From NCBI GenBank assembly GCA_038380435.1, contig JAWZYU010000759.1:1-64000 (forward strand): a stretch of 64,000 nucleotides of DNA. The letters run 5' to 3'. This DNA is from Ryuthela nishihirai. Lineage: Eukaryota > Arthropoda > Arachnida > Araneae > Heptathelidae. The translations under genes and the position numbers were made by a program. Positions 22,189 through 33,634 of this stretch are shown here, piece by piece. The first letter of the stretch is position 1, and each line of letters begins with the position of its first letter. The notes beneath the pieces were generated by a model. It saw only the letters and a program-made list of their open reading frames with translations. It did not search any database and was not told the origin of the DNA.

Positions 22189-22980
22189 ACACTGAAGGTA
22201 CAAAACATTATGACCACCTGCCTAATATGATGTTGGTCCTACATGTGCCACCAAAACAGCTCTTACCCAGTGAGGCATGGATGCTACAAGATTTCTAAAG
22301 GTGTCTTATGGTATCTGGTACCAACACATTACCAGCAGATCCTTTAACTCTTGTAAGTTACATGGTTGAGATGACACAAATCGGATATGCTGTTCCAACA
22401 CAAACCACACGTGCTGGAATGGATTGATGTCTGGGGAATTTGGAGGCCAGGGCAATACCTGGAAAACTTCCTTGTGTTTAACAAACCATTCTAGAACAAT
22501 CAGGGCAGTGTGGCATGGTGCATTATCCTGCCAAAAGAAAGCGCTATGCGAGGGGTATACCATGCCATGAAAGGATGTACCTGGTCTGTAATATTGTTTA
22601 GGTAGGTGGTAGACATCTTGGTTTCCTGCACATGAATGACTGGACCCAGGTTTTCTGCTGGGAAACCCTGGGTCCAGTCATTCATGTACAATTTCATAAA
22701 AAATTCATGTTGAAGAACATGCGCAAAGCATTACACTTCCTTCACCAGCTTGTTTTCATCTCATGGTGCACCCTGGTGCCAACACTTCCCCATGTAAACG
22801 ACGTGCACGTACTAGGATGTCCACATGGTGCAACAGGAAATGAGATTCATCGGAGTAGATGACACCTTTTTCCAATTATTTAGGTGCTTTCAACAGTGAA
22901 CTTGGAGTGGCCTTCAGATACACAGACCCATTTTCAGCAGGGTTCGATGTACTGTTTGTTGTGACACATTACTCCCGTTT
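22189..22980 (-). mobile_element. Tc1-like transposon, family B, copy 1 (C-terminal half, rearranged)
   Basis: The terminal sequence TACAAAACATTATGACCACC begins the element. The minus strand encodes FFWQDNAPCHTALIVLEWF (second catalytic Asp) and LPWPPNSPDINPFQHVW, with Gln where the catalytic Glu is normally found. Further upstream pieces are ESHFLLHHVD and GEGSVML. The N-terminal DNA-binding half is absent. A local inverted duplication (22631-22686) disrupts the frame. The right end abuts the (CGT)n tail of an RTE. Confidence 0.8.
22631..22686. repeat. Perfect 20-bp inverted duplication inside Tc1-B
   Basis: CATGAATGACTGGACCCAGG (22631-22650) is repeated in exact reverse complement at 22667-22686, around a 16-base loop. 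In the related copy at 32.03 kb this region is single and codes for a stretch like FCWETLCPVIHVQ. Here that coding stretch is present in both orientations. Confidence 0.9.
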
Positions 22981-25127
22981 CATCGTCGTCGTCGTCCATC
23001 TCCAAGCTTATTTGTCCTGAGCTATATCTGCACCAATTCTAACAAGGTCCTGTTTGACATTGTCTGCCTACCGCATCCTAGGTCTTCCCCTCTTTCTGAG
23101 GCCTTTAGGCACACTATTCATAATCCTATTTGCCAATCTATAATTATCCATACGGCAACATGACCAAACCAATGTTGCTAACTCCTTTGCCTAACCTCAT
23201 CATTAGTTACAGAGTTGAACCACCTAATGGCCAAGATACTGAATAAGCATCTAGAATCAAAAGCATCTAGATTCCTGTTATCTTGTTTACACAGCATCCA
23301 AGTTTCACTACCATAACTAACCCTAGAAAGAACCAAACTATTATACAGTCTAATTTTAGACTTTAGGTGTATACGCTCTCCATAGATTCTTAAAAGTCCC
23401 AGCAGCAATCCCTATTCGCCTGTTAATCTCATGCCACACATCATCAGTATCTGTTACATAGTTCCCAAGATAATTAAACTGTGACACCTGCTCAAGACTG
23501 CAACCATTCAGATTAATTGAATCACAGTCTGTCTGACCAATTTTTGTGACTTTAGTTTTCTCTCTGTTTAAACCTACTCTACTACCAGGGGTGGGGGTGG
23601 CTCAGTTGGTAGCGCGCCAGGCTCGTAATCTGTAGTTCCCAGGTTCGAGTCCCAGCTGGGTCAGCGTTGAGATTTATCTCCGCAAAATTCCCCTCCCTGC
23701 CCACAGTCACTAGGGGACACCAAAGGGCCATCATCCATCAGATGGGACATTAAGCCATGGCCCCATGTGTGGGACAGACATACTCTGTGCACATTAAAGA
23801 ACACGCTGGATGGCCTTGACGGGAGGCTACCATCTGTCTCCCAACAGCTGTTCCAGTGGGTCCCCTCCCCCGACCTTCTCTGAGCCTTCGGAGTCCATCT
23901 GACCTGCCATTTTAGCCCATGGTGTGCAAAAAAGTGCCGCTCAGAGGTAAAACAACCCATAACCTACTCTACTACCAGTTTCATCAGCAGCTCGAATGAA
24001 AGAGTTCATCTCATCAACATCATTTGCCAAAAGGGCTAAATCATCAGCATAATCTAAATCAGAAATTTTCGTATCTCCAGTCCATTTAAGGCCAAAATCT
24101 TTCCCTTGAAGTGAATTTCGCTTAACATAATCAATAACCAAGCTAAAGAGAAAAGGAGACAAAATGCACCCTTGTCGAAACCAGAAGTAATGCTAAACCA
24201 ATTGCTACAAGCCTTACCAACTCTCACACAAGACTCAGTGTTATTATAGAGAGCTTTCATTATGTTAACTAACTTGTCAGGTATACCATATGATTTAACA
24301 ATCAACCACAAATTATGATGATCAACAGAGTCGAAAGCCTTTTTGAAATCAACAAAGCTAGCAACCAAAGGTTTCTGAAACTCTAAACATTTCTCAAGAA
24401 TCTGCCTCAAGCATCTGATCCACACATCCCCTACCACTTCTGAATCCACATTGCTCATCACGCAATTGACTGTCAACCAGATTCTTAATTCTATTAAGCA
24501 CAATCATGGAAAGAACTTTGTCTGGAACAGGGAGTAGATTGATACCCCTATAATTATCACAAGAATTGCAATCACCATTTTTGAAAATAGGGATAATAAT
24601 AATAGCTCTGGTAAAATCCTTAGGAACCATGTCTTTGCCATGAAAGATATTAAAAATTTCAGTCATCCAAGTGGCATTTCCATAGTAATTTCATCTACCG
24701 CTGGTTATTTATGAAGTTTAAGTTTAGAAATAACCAAAATAACTTCAGATTGTGTTATAGGGCCAATGTTAAAGCCACCAATGCATCTATCATCATCACA
24801 AACAATGGGAGTAGAATAACCACATTGTTTAGAACATCACTGAAATGCTCAGACCACCTAGCCATGACAGAATCCTCACCTTCTATAACCTTACCTTGTT
24901 TATACTTCATCCCTGTATACCTGTCTGTTTTCTACCACACAAAACATTAACTATCTGGTACAGCTCTGTGCTTTTGTGTTGTCTAACTGCTTTCTCGGCT
25001 TTGTCAGTGAAGCCATTAAGCCAAAGATTCTTATCAGCAGCTAACTGATCATTTACTCGTTTATTTAAGCTCTTTGTAGCGCTTTTTATTAGGTCTATTA
25101 GGGTATTGATTAAGGACATTCCTGCAG
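22981..25127 (-). mobile_element. RTE-type LINE fragment d (RT and C-terminal domain)
   Basis: The 3' end at 22981 carries a (CATCGT)-like simple-repeat tail typical of RTE. Reading the minus strand from 25127: linker sequence, RT (GINLLPVPDKVLSMIVLN, VDFKKAFDSVDHHNLW, motif C around DLDYADDLALLAND), then the C-terminal RWF/GRPRMRW-type domain. It is interrupted by a full-length SINE1 at 23589-23960. It ends at 25127, where an RNase H LINE begins. Several frameshifts are present. Confidence 0.87.
23589..23960 (+). mobile_element. SINE1 copy B, full length, with perfect 18-bp target duplication
   Basis: AACCTACTCTACTACCAG flanks both sides (23571-23588 and 23961-23978). The 372-bp element has a tRNA-derived head with A box TGGCTCAGTTGGTAGC and B box GGTTCGAGTCC. 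A conserved central block follows ('GATGGGACATTAAGCC...GCACATTAAAGAACAC'), then the tail 'GCCGCTCAGAGGTAAAACAACCCA'. The intact RNA polymerase III boxes and the longest intact duplication make it the best reference copy of this SINE here. Confidence 0.93.
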
Positions 25128-26029
25128 TTCTTCCCCTTGGTGCAAGCTCCTATACACTGTAAGGGGACCACTCTGTGAAGGTTCCACTGGCTCAAGTACC
25201 TTCATAGGGTCCTGAATGCTCGCCACATGTTTTCCGTGCACAAAGACCCGTGTCCAGGGAATGGAGGATCCAGGTAGTTGCTCTAGTGTCCCTGTCTTAT
25301 CTCCTCAGCTCATGACTAACAGGGTACGCTTTGGCTGCCTTGCTATTGAAAAGCCTGTCGTCATGGGGCTGGGCACAGGATTCCGGCGCCTGTGCTATAC
25401 ACTCCTTTAGCATGTGCTTCTGGTAAACGGAAGCTCCTGGGGTGGACCACAGGATCATTCGGCTGGTGGGCAGGTCCTGCTAGGGTCAACCATGCGGAGC
25501 TGTGAGTAATCTTGTCCATCGCCAGGTACAAGTTTGCGAGTTTCCACACAACTTATTTTCCTTTTGAAGTTATTCTTTCTTTGTGAGGCCAGTTGGGTTG
25601 ATTACAATTTGATTATTTTCTGCATAGTTACTTTTGTGTAGAAAGTTTATTTCTACACATTTCTCTTTTCAATTTTCTTTTTATTTGTTAGGGCTTTACT
25701 CACTGTCTGTTTTGGTATAGTGCCTGGCAACCTTGTTGGGCTCCAACCAGTCGGAGCCGCCGACTGGTCGGACCTGTGGGTTCCAACTGGCGACCTTGTT
25801 GGGCTCTGTGGAGGGTGGGGACAGCGGGCACTGAACCACACAAAAACAACTATGAGAGTTGAAGATGAAATTAATGCGATCAATGCCACTAAGGAAGCTC
25901 GACATGAACCCCCATCTTCCTTATTGTCTCTGTTATCTGTGCTGTCATCTTTGTCTATCTCTTTATTCCCAAGATTCCTGATCATCCTCTCCACGAGTGA
26001 TCATGTACTTGGGAACATGTCCCCATTTT

Positions 26030-27110
26030 TTGTTAATAAAGGTTTGAAAAGTCTTGCAGGAGAGCCGAAATCCGTCAAGTGCTTATGATCTGGTTTGTTG
26101 CAGGTTGAGACTGCTTTTTCAAACTCTTGTAACTGCTCCTGGACGTGAGAGAGATTGGTGGGGTGGCTGTCAAGGTCACTCTCCACAAAACATTGAATTC
26201 CTCTCGGGGTGTGATCACCGAGTGGGGTCTCCTCAAAGTCACCGAGGAGGAAATTCTGTCAGAGCTTACACCTGAAGGAGTAACAGCAGTCCATCGGGTT
26301 ATGACACACCGTGATAGGAAACTGGTACACACCCAGGTACTGATTGTAACATTTAACACGTCATGCATGCCTTCTTCCATCGAGGTAGGTTATGTACATT
26401 GCGAGGTACGACCATATATACTGAACCCTCTGCACTGTTTTCAGTGCCAGATATATGGTCATGCCCGCACAGCTTATTGGGGCAAGCCCACCTGTGCACG
26501 CTGTGGCAGCAAGGATCATGTTGATCCTGACGCACCACAGAAAAGACAAGCTGTGTGAACAATAGTGGCAAACATCCGGCATATTCCCGCAACTGTCCCA
26601 AGTGAAAGGAGGAAAAGGAGGTGCAACGGCTAAAGATCATGAGTAACATCTTGTATGCTGAGGTGAGAAAGCTCGCTGCACCACCCGCCCCACCTGGTGA
26701 GGTTTTCTATGCCAGTGCAGTCATTGGAAAGCCCATCATTCCAATGACTTTGGTGGTGATGCAGACTGACATCAGTGTACCACCTACTGAGTCTTTCTTG
26801 CCTGCAGCTAGATACCTCATGACACAGGCAGAACCATGGTTCGTGTCGACTTCGACATCAACTTCGGTTTCCATTCCTGCAACTTAGCTTTTCATCTTTA
26901 CCGGAAGGCATCCTCCTTCCCTTCCTCAGACAGCAAGATCTCCCAAACTGAAGGTGCGCCCACTGGAGCCAAAAAAGGAAATTATCACTCCTCCACAAAG
27001 GGTGGTCACCGATTTCTGTCCCTCAGACGATTCCAATGACACACATAAAGACTGCGCCCTATTCAATAAGCTGTCCTTTGCAGCGGTTAAGCTGAATAGG
27101 AATTTGTCAT
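26030..27110 (+). pseudogene. LINE copy 1 ORF1 (gag-like, zinc knuckle)
   Basis: Nucleic-acid-binding ORF1 product, in pieces. FVNKGLKSLAGEPKSVKCL (about 26025) is followed by EEEILSELTPEGVTAVHRV. A CCHC-type knuckle region CFQCQIYGHARTAYWGK (about 26440) has Tyr in place of the last Cys. ARCGSKDHVDP begins a second knuckle. A proline/serine-rich tail follows. Frameshifts and stops separate the blocks. Confidence 0.8.
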
Positions 27111-27135
27111 CTGCCCACTCTTCTAAATTCCTGAG

Positions 27136-30100
27136 ATGGCCACACTCCTACAATGGAATTGTCATGGATTCCAGAGCAATATTGATGACATCAAGGCCCA
27201 CCTTCAGGCACACCAGCCCATCTGTGTGTGCTTGCAAGAAACATACTTGCAGCCAGTCACAGATTCCACGATCTGGCACTTTTCACTAGTTCGCTGGGAC
27301 TGGAATGGAGATGGTTCAGCTAGCGGGGTTGTTGCCATCCTCGTGAGCAACCATTCTCCGTTCTAAGTCATACCCCTCACCACCAAATGAAAAGCAGTAG
27401 CAATTTGCCTCTTTGTGGGGTTCTCGCTGACTGTCTGTTCTGTATATCTTCCACCTGGGAGCATTGTCTTCCAGGAAGACCTTGATGATCTCATCTCACA
27501 GCTGCTGTCCCCCTTCCTTGTCATGGGGGACCTCAATGGACATGGTCCACTTTGGGGCAGTACTGACACTAATGGCAGGGTCGGGGTCATGGAGCAGTGG
27601 TTCCTTGATCCTTCTCTCCCTTTGAACACCGGTGTCAGTACTTACTTTCACTCCCCAACTTGCACTTTCACTACCATTGACTTTTCCATCTGCTCCTCCT
27701 CGATCCTTCCACTCTTTACGTGGGAGGTCGATGACCACCCTTACCAAGTGATCACCTCCCTGTTGTGGTGTGCACCATCTCCCGTGGGGGGCCTTGCAGC
27801 CTTTCATGCGTATCACAATGGAGGTTTGATCGGGCTGACTGGGGTGGTTTTCTCTGGGCTCGATGACCATCTGTCAGCCAGGAACCCATCAATGTTAAAG
27901 TGGTGGAGATTACGGACTGTATCGTAGTTGCAAGCTGCATCCACAATTCCTCAGATTTCGACACGGTTTCCTCGTTTTCCGAAACCATGGTGGAATCTAG
28001 ATTGCTCCGCAGATAATAATGCTCAGAACTAGGTTTGTTTCAGAGATATCTGGCCTTGAAGCGTTCAAATGCACCAGGGCAAAAGCTCTTTTTGTCTGGT
28101 GCCAGAGCCAGAAGGAATCTTGGATCAAATATACGTCTTCTATGACCCACACAACCAGTCCTTAGGTCATGTGGGATAAAGTCCTGAGGTTGGATGGGAA
28201 CTACATGTCCCACGTGTTATCAATCCTGGAGCACAATGAACAGGCAAATTCTGATCCAAAAGCAATTGCCAACACTCTGGGGGAGTTATTCTCCTCCATC
28301 ACTTCTTTGTCTTCTTCCTCCCCCGAGTTTCTGGCCCAGAAGAGCAGGGCAGAACACTCTCTGCTGTCCTTCCACTCAAATGGCCTGGAGCCTTACAACA
28401 GGCCATTCACAGCAGAGGAGCTTTGCCTTGCTCTGTACACCTGTCATGCATTTTCTGTCAGGCCAGAAAATGTCCATTAAGTGATGCTCCAACATCTCTC
28501 ACCATCGAGTAATGATCAGCTGCTCTGACTCTTCAACTGCATTTTCATTAAAGAGCAGTTTCCAGACTCCTGGTGGGAGGCCATCATCTTGGCCTTCCCG
28601 AAGCTGGGAAAATATTCTAAGATTCCTTCCAATTATTGTCCTGTTGTGTTGACGAGTTGCGTGTGCAAGGTGTTGAAAGAATGGTATATGCTAGACTCAT
28701 CTGGTGTTTAGAGCACCACAACCTTCTTTCCAACACCCACTGTGGCTTTCACAGGCAACGTCAACTCTTGACTATCTGATACACCTGGAATCAACTATCA
28801 GAAATTCCTTTTTTACGTAGAGAGCACCTGATGTTAATTTTCTTTGATATCGAAAAAGCATACAAAATGGCTTGGAGATTCGGCATTCTTCGTGACCTCC
28901 ATAGCTTTGGCTTGAGAAGTCACATGCTGATCTTTATCTCCAACTTCTTATTGGCATGTTATTTTCATGTCTGTGTAGGCAACACTCTGTCGCGGCCATA
29001 ACTCCAAGAACAGGGGGTGCCACAAGATTGCGTTCTAAGTATTATACTTTTCACTGTCAAGATTAATTCTATTACCAGACAACTTCACCTGTAGGCAATG
29101 TCCTCTATGTTGCCGATTTTAGCATCTTTTGCTCTTCGTCCAGCATGAGGGTCATTGAAAGACAACTGCAAATTACCCTGAACAATCTTTCAGTTTGGGT
29201 GATACCAAAACTTTTCGGTTCTCCCCATAGAACACCGATTATATGCAGTTTTGCCTCAAACATAATCTTCATCTGGATCCTGAGCTATGGCTCAGGGGTG
29301 TCTAGTTGTGGCAGAGACAGAGTTTTTTGGTCTCATCTTTGATTGGAAATTGACCTTTCAATCACACATACGTCATCTCAGGTACAAGTGCACGCGGGCA
29401 TTAAACATTGTCAAGGTCCTCTCCTCTCTCTCCTGGGAAGCTAACCGATGTTCTCTGCCTTGCCTGTACTACGCACTTGTCCATTCAAAACTGGACTACG
29501 GATTCCAGATGAATAACTCTGCCTGGGATTTGGTGGTGAAGTTGCTGGACCTCCTCCATCATCAGGCTCTCCGTGTTTGCACAGGAGCCTTCTGCACCTC
29601 ATCGATTCAGAGTATTTATGTTGAGACCAATGAACCGTCTTTATCTCTTCACAGTCAGCAGTTGTCCATACAATATGCATCTAAATTGCAATCCCTACCT
29701 AGCTATCCCACTTGGGACTGCATTTTCAGTCCAAAGTGGGAAATTATATTGCACTAATCCGTTGACTGCCATTTGTCCTTTGGGTTTATGAATCCGAGAC
29801 TACCTCGAGACATCAACACCAGTATCGATAGCATTGCACAGTCGGGTCACTCCCACCGTGGCTCGCTGTTTCCTCTTCCTGTGATTTTTCCTTGTGCAGG
29901 ATGGGGAAGGCCTTTAAACGTGACTGTGTGTATCAGCAACTCTTTGACAGCCATCGTGCTGAGTACCTGGACTTCTTGCCTGTCTTCACAGATGGCTCGA
30001 AGTCCGGCACATTAGTAACGTGCCAAACTCAAAATCTGCAGTTCCCACGTTCGAGTTCCAGCTGGGACAGCATTGACATTTATCTGCACAAAATTCCCTG

Positions 30101-30667
30101 CTTTGCCCATGGTTAGTAGGGGACACTGATGGGTTTGGAAAGGCCACCGTCCATCGGATGGGACGCTAAGCCGTGGCTCCTTGTGCGGGAGAGCCAGACC
30201 CTGTGCTCGTTAAAGAACATGCTGGATGGCCTTGACTGGAGGCTACCATCTGTCTCCCCACAGCTGTTCCAGTCAGTCCCCTTATCTAACCCTCTCTTAG
30301 CCTTCGGTGTCCATGTGACCTGGCCATTTTGCCCATGGTGTGCAAAAGAGTGCTGCTCAGAGGTAAAACAACCCAACCCGGAACATTGGTGGGATCAGCT
30401 ATGGTCTGCTGTGATGTAATCATTGCAGATCAGATTCCACTGCAGTGTTCCATCTTCAGTGCAGAGTTGCACACTATCAGTTTCACCTTGGACCATGTGG
30501 TGGCTAAGCATCATTGTCGGTGTGTGGTTTACACCGATTCGCTTAGCTCACTACAGGCTTTGATCTCGGTGAGACATTATCCACCCCCAATTCTTTCTAA
30601 GATCTGCCAGCAGCTTCATCATCTTGCAGCCACAACAACCATCCATTTCTGTTGGGTGTGCATCCAT
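27136..30667 (+). pseudogene. LINE copy 1 ORF2 (endonuclease, RT, RNase H), broken
   Basis: It starts at ATG 27136 with MATLLQWNCHGFQSNIDDIK and CLQET, the APE-type endonuclease motifs. VMGDLNGHGPLWGS follows near 27520. RT motif A is FFDIEKAY (about 28840). Motif C is decayed from YVDD to YVADF (about 29105). An RNase H start TDGSKS is at about 29990, with SAELHTISF and YTDSLSSLQAL after the SINE. There are at least a dozen frameshifts or stops, so no active enzyme can be made. Confidence 0.85.
30014..30377 (+). mobile_element. SINE1 copy C inside LINE copy 1
   Basis: 364-bp SINE1 interrupting the RNase H coding region just after TDGSKS. The target duplication is CCGGCACATT (30004-30013) against CCGGAACATT (30378-30387), one mismatch in ten. 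The B box survives as CGTTCGAGTTCC. The A-box part is eroded. The tail is AGAGGTAAAACAACCCA. Confidence 0.87.
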
Positions 30668-30962
30668 AATCAAGCTTAGACCCGTTATTCCATTCAGGTT
30701 GGTACACGTGGTCAACACCAGGATTCTGTATAGTGACTATATATACAAACCTGTAGCAGCAGTTAGAAAAGTAGCCATACTAGTCTAGATCAGTAGGTCA
30801 CACTGACCTGGCAGCCACCACTTCCATTCCCTTGTACAAGAGAGTATCTATTTTGAAAGGTACTAACAGTCTGCTCCCTGAGAATGTGGGATCAAACTTT
30901 AGGTGCTAGGTCTGTCCATTCTGTGCATCATAACAAGGGATAGTACCTGCACATTCAAGAAT
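30668..30962 (-). mobile_element. RTE-type LINE fragment e (5' UTR only)
   Basis: Matches the 5' UTR of RTE copies i, f and c (e.g. 'AGAAAAGTAGCCATA', 'CAAGAGAGTATCT', 'TTTGAAAGGTACTAACAGTCTG', 'GTGCTAGG'). No coding portion is attached. It directly abuts the truncated RNase H LINE. It may be the 5' end of the same insertion as fragment d, with the middle deleted. Confidence 0.75.
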
Positions 30963-31289
30963 TTATACTTGCTAATATTTCTTGGAAGAGGTTGGAATAG
31001 ACTGAATTGGTAGATGCATTTTACATATGGGTGTGTATTTACATTGTATTTTTCTTATGAGGATTTTCATAGACATGGGAATTTTTACAGTTATTCTACT
31101 TACAAATGGTGCTGTTGGTTAATATTTCTCCAGTGATCTCAGATTCAATATTCATTTCTTGATAGATGTAAGAATTTTTGCCTTAATCTCTATAACTACT
31201 CGTTTGTTCTCAATTGTTTTGTTGATGTTGAATCTGTATCAGTTATTTTTCCTACATGTGTTTGCATTGAAGTGAATGGTGTTCAATAG

Positions 31290-32097
31290 ATGCAGAGCAA
31301 AATAATTATGACCAGTGCATCTTTGTGAAAATCGAAGCAGTTGCAGGTAAACGACAGTGCATGTGAAAGCCATGAAATGGTATAAATAACACCTGATACT
31401 GAGCTCTGTTAATTAGTATTATTTTTGTTCTTCAGATGGGAAAGGCTTGGTGAGTTTAACAAAGGCCAAATTGTAATGGCCAGCAACTGGGTCAGAGCAT
31501 TTCCACGATGGCAAAGGCATGTGGTGTGCTAATGGTCAGCCATGGGTAATACCTTCAAAAAGTGGTCCAAAGAGGGTAAAAATACCAACCGCAGGCAAGG
31601 TGTGGGCCGACCACGGCTGATCGATGCTAGAGGTAAGCGAAGACTATGCCATATGGTACAAACCAACAGAAGGGGGATACTGTGGTGCAGCTTGACTGTA
31701 TTTGAATGCTGGTGATGGGAGTAATGTGTCATAACACACAGTACATTGAGCACTGCTGAAAATGGGGCTGCATAGCCATATGCCATATCAAGTGCTCATG
31801 CTAACCTCAGTTCACCATCAAAAGCACCTATAAAGGGTATGTTAACATCAGAACTGGACTTTGAATAATTGGGAAAAGGTCGTGTGGTCCGATGAATCTC
31901 ATTTCCTGTTGCAACATGTGGATGCACTGGTATGTGTACCTTGTTTACCTGGGGAAATTTTGGCACCAGGATGCACCATGGAACAAAAACAATCCGGTGG
32001 AGGAAGTGTAATGCTTTGGGCAATGTTCTGCTGGGAAACCCTGTGTCCAGTAATTCATGTGCAGGAAACTATGATGTCTACCACCTACCTAAACACC
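31290..32097 (+). mobile_element. Tc1-like transposon, family B, copy 2 (N-terminal half, plus strand)
   Basis: The terminal repeat 'AAAATAATTATGACCAGTG' is followed by a Tc1 leader and an ATGGGAAAGGC start at about 31436. A degraded DNA-binding domain follows (GQSISTMAKACGV), then WSDESHFLLQHVDAL with the first catalytic Asp, GGGSVMLWAMFCWETL and a last coding phrase corresponding to MSTTYLN. It stops at 32097, where the RTE begins. Confidence 0.8.
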
Positions 32098-32563
32098 TCA
32101 CCTTCTATAACCTTACTTTATCCTTCAATCCCTGTATACATGTCTGTTTTTTTACCACACAAAACATTAACTATCTGGTACAGCTTTTTGCTGTTATGCT
32201 ATCTAATTGTTTCCTCGGCTTTGCCAGTGAAGTCATCAAGCCAAAGATTCTTAGCAGCAGCTAACTGATCCTTTACACGTTTTTTAAGCTCTCTGTAGTG
32301 CTTTTTATTAGGTCTAGTAGGGTATTGATTAAGGACATTCCTGCAGTTCTTTCTTTCTGAAATAAGCTGAAGTGCATTCTCATTCAATAATTCTGCCTCC
32401 TGTGCTTCTTTTTTCCTAAAAGAGTACTGTTAGTTTGCAAAAAAGACAGTTTAAAAGGTCCCATTCTTCAACTTCAGTAGTAAACAAACCATGACTAAGT
32501 AACCTATCATGGTAAGCTTTAGCTATAACTGTGTCTTTCAGAGCTTCAGAATTAAAAGTAAAT

Positions 32564-33313
32564 TTAAAATAATTTAAAATTCTCTGTCATTGAGCAATAA
32601 AATTTTAGAGTTTATCCTTCAAACTATTTGCATGTTGAAAGTTCTTAGGAGAAAACTCTCAGAAGCTTTTTGGAGCAAAGACAGCGCTCCATCTTCAGTG
32701 AATGATGCTATGTATTGACGTTAGGTCTGTTTAGACAAAGAGCTTCTTTCCACATTCATGAAGGGCGATTCCAGTGTCTCGGTTGCAGGTGGGGTGGATG
32801 AGGTCATTATTTCAATAGCCTCGTGGACTATGGTTCCGTAGAAAGTGGATGCATGTGCAAGAAGTGTGGTGTGCTCCCAGTCTATTGTTGCCATGTGTTG
32901 CACTGCTAGCTCAGAGGCAGCCATCATTAGCTTCATTTGGTTGACATCAGTTTGGTGCTCCGCAAACCTTTCTTGTAAAGAGCGAATGGTTTTGCCGATG
33001 TAGTACACAACGGAATTATCTGGCAACTGTAGGGGAAATCGGTATACGCCCGATTTTTGAAGTAGGCTATATTTGTCCCTGTCCCTTTTTTAGGGACAAG
33101 CATGAATGAAGTGATGCTATCAATACATAGCATCACTTCACTGAAGACGGAGCACTGTCTTTGCTCCAAAAAGCTTCTGAGAGTTTTCTCCTAAGAACTT
33201 TCAACATGCAAATAGTTTGAAGGATAAACTCTAAAAATTTATTGCTCAATGACAGAGAATTTTAAATTATTTTAAATTAATTTTTGAGCAAGAAGGTCTT
33301 TTTAATTGTATAC
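32564..33313 (-). mobile_element. Penelope-like retroelement, 5'-truncated, with 12-bp target duplication
   Basis: TTAAAAGTAAAT stands on both sides (32552-32563 and 33314-33325). Inside is a GIY-YIG endonuclease remnant (separate entry), bounded by terminal repeats in opposite orientation. The first is 32564-32716. The second, 33106-33313, is the reverse complement with a few differences and an extra 35 bp. A perfect hairpin GAAGTGATGCTAT...ATAGCATCACTTC ends the right repeat (33107-33138). Inverted rather than direct terminal repeats occur in many Penelope-like insertions (family knowledge). No RT domain is left. Confidence 0.78.
32721..33085 (-). pseudogene. GIY-YIG endonuclease domain of a Penelope-like element
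   Basis: The minus-strand reading gives the diagnostic order. A 'GVYRFPL'-type first strand (the GIY position) is followed by YYIGKTIRSLQERFAEHQ (YIG motif and catalytic Arg region), then WEHTTLLAHA and HEAIEI with the conserved Glu. About 100 codons are open from 33026 and the preceding part is in another frame. In Penelope-like elements this domain follows RT at the C-terminus and nicks target DNA. A bacterial-type GIY-YIG gene is unlikely, given the element ends and target duplication. Confidence 0.8.
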
Positions 33314-33427
33314 TTAAAAGTAAATATTTTAACCTTTGCTGAACTCTTTCTTCTTAAGTTTAATTTTCAAGACACTTTTAACAAGCTAATGGTCAGATCC
33401 AAATTCAGCTCCCCTATATGACCTGGT

Positions 33428-33634
33428 TTGCCGTCCCATGGCCGAGTGGTTAGCACGCTTGGCTACTGATCTAAGGGACCTGGGTTTGAGCCCTGGGTAA
33501 GGCATGGAAGTATGTGTCGTTTTTCTGCTGAGGTCTTGCCATCCTCTCAGACCTTCCACTATGGCATATTAACTGACAGGCACCTGTTGGACCTCTGTGG
33601 CAAGCAGCTGCTTGAGGGGGTATTTATTTTTATT
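33428..33634 (+). mobile_element. SINE2 copy, near full length, with 13-bp target duplication
   Basis: TATATGACCTGGT (33415-33427) and TATATGACCTAGT (33635-33647) flank it, one mismatch. The head is tRNA-like: A box TGGCCGAGTGGTTAGC, and B box GGGTTTGAGCCC. The body ends GCAAGCAGCTGCTTGAGGGGG followed by T-rich sequence. At 207 bp it is the reference copy of SINE2 here. Confidence 0.88.

Larger units (their letters stand above)
25131..30667 (+). mobile_element. RNase H-bearing LINE (I/R1-group-like), copy 1, 3'-truncated
   Basis: Plus-strand non-LTR element with a 5' region shared with copy 2 ('GTGCAAGCTCCT...GAGGGGACCAC'). It then has a gag-like ORF1 and an ORF2 with endonuclease, RT and RNase H. 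It ends abruptly within RNase H (…FCWV) at about 30667, where sequence from the 5' UTR of an RTE begins. A SINE1 interrupts it at 30014-30377. A LINE lacking its 3' end points to later deletion, since LINEs normally truncate at the 5' end. It is about 5.2 kb without the SINE. Confidence 0.87.

Noticed and set aside
23589..23665. tRNA gene (A and B boxes)
   Set aside because: A SINE body follows directly, target duplications flank the whole unit, and no complete cloverleaf is formed. The same applies to the heads at 2265, 7440 and 33440.
27496..27870. Antisense open frames across the LINEs
   Set aside because: They are shadows of ORF2 with no domain similarity.
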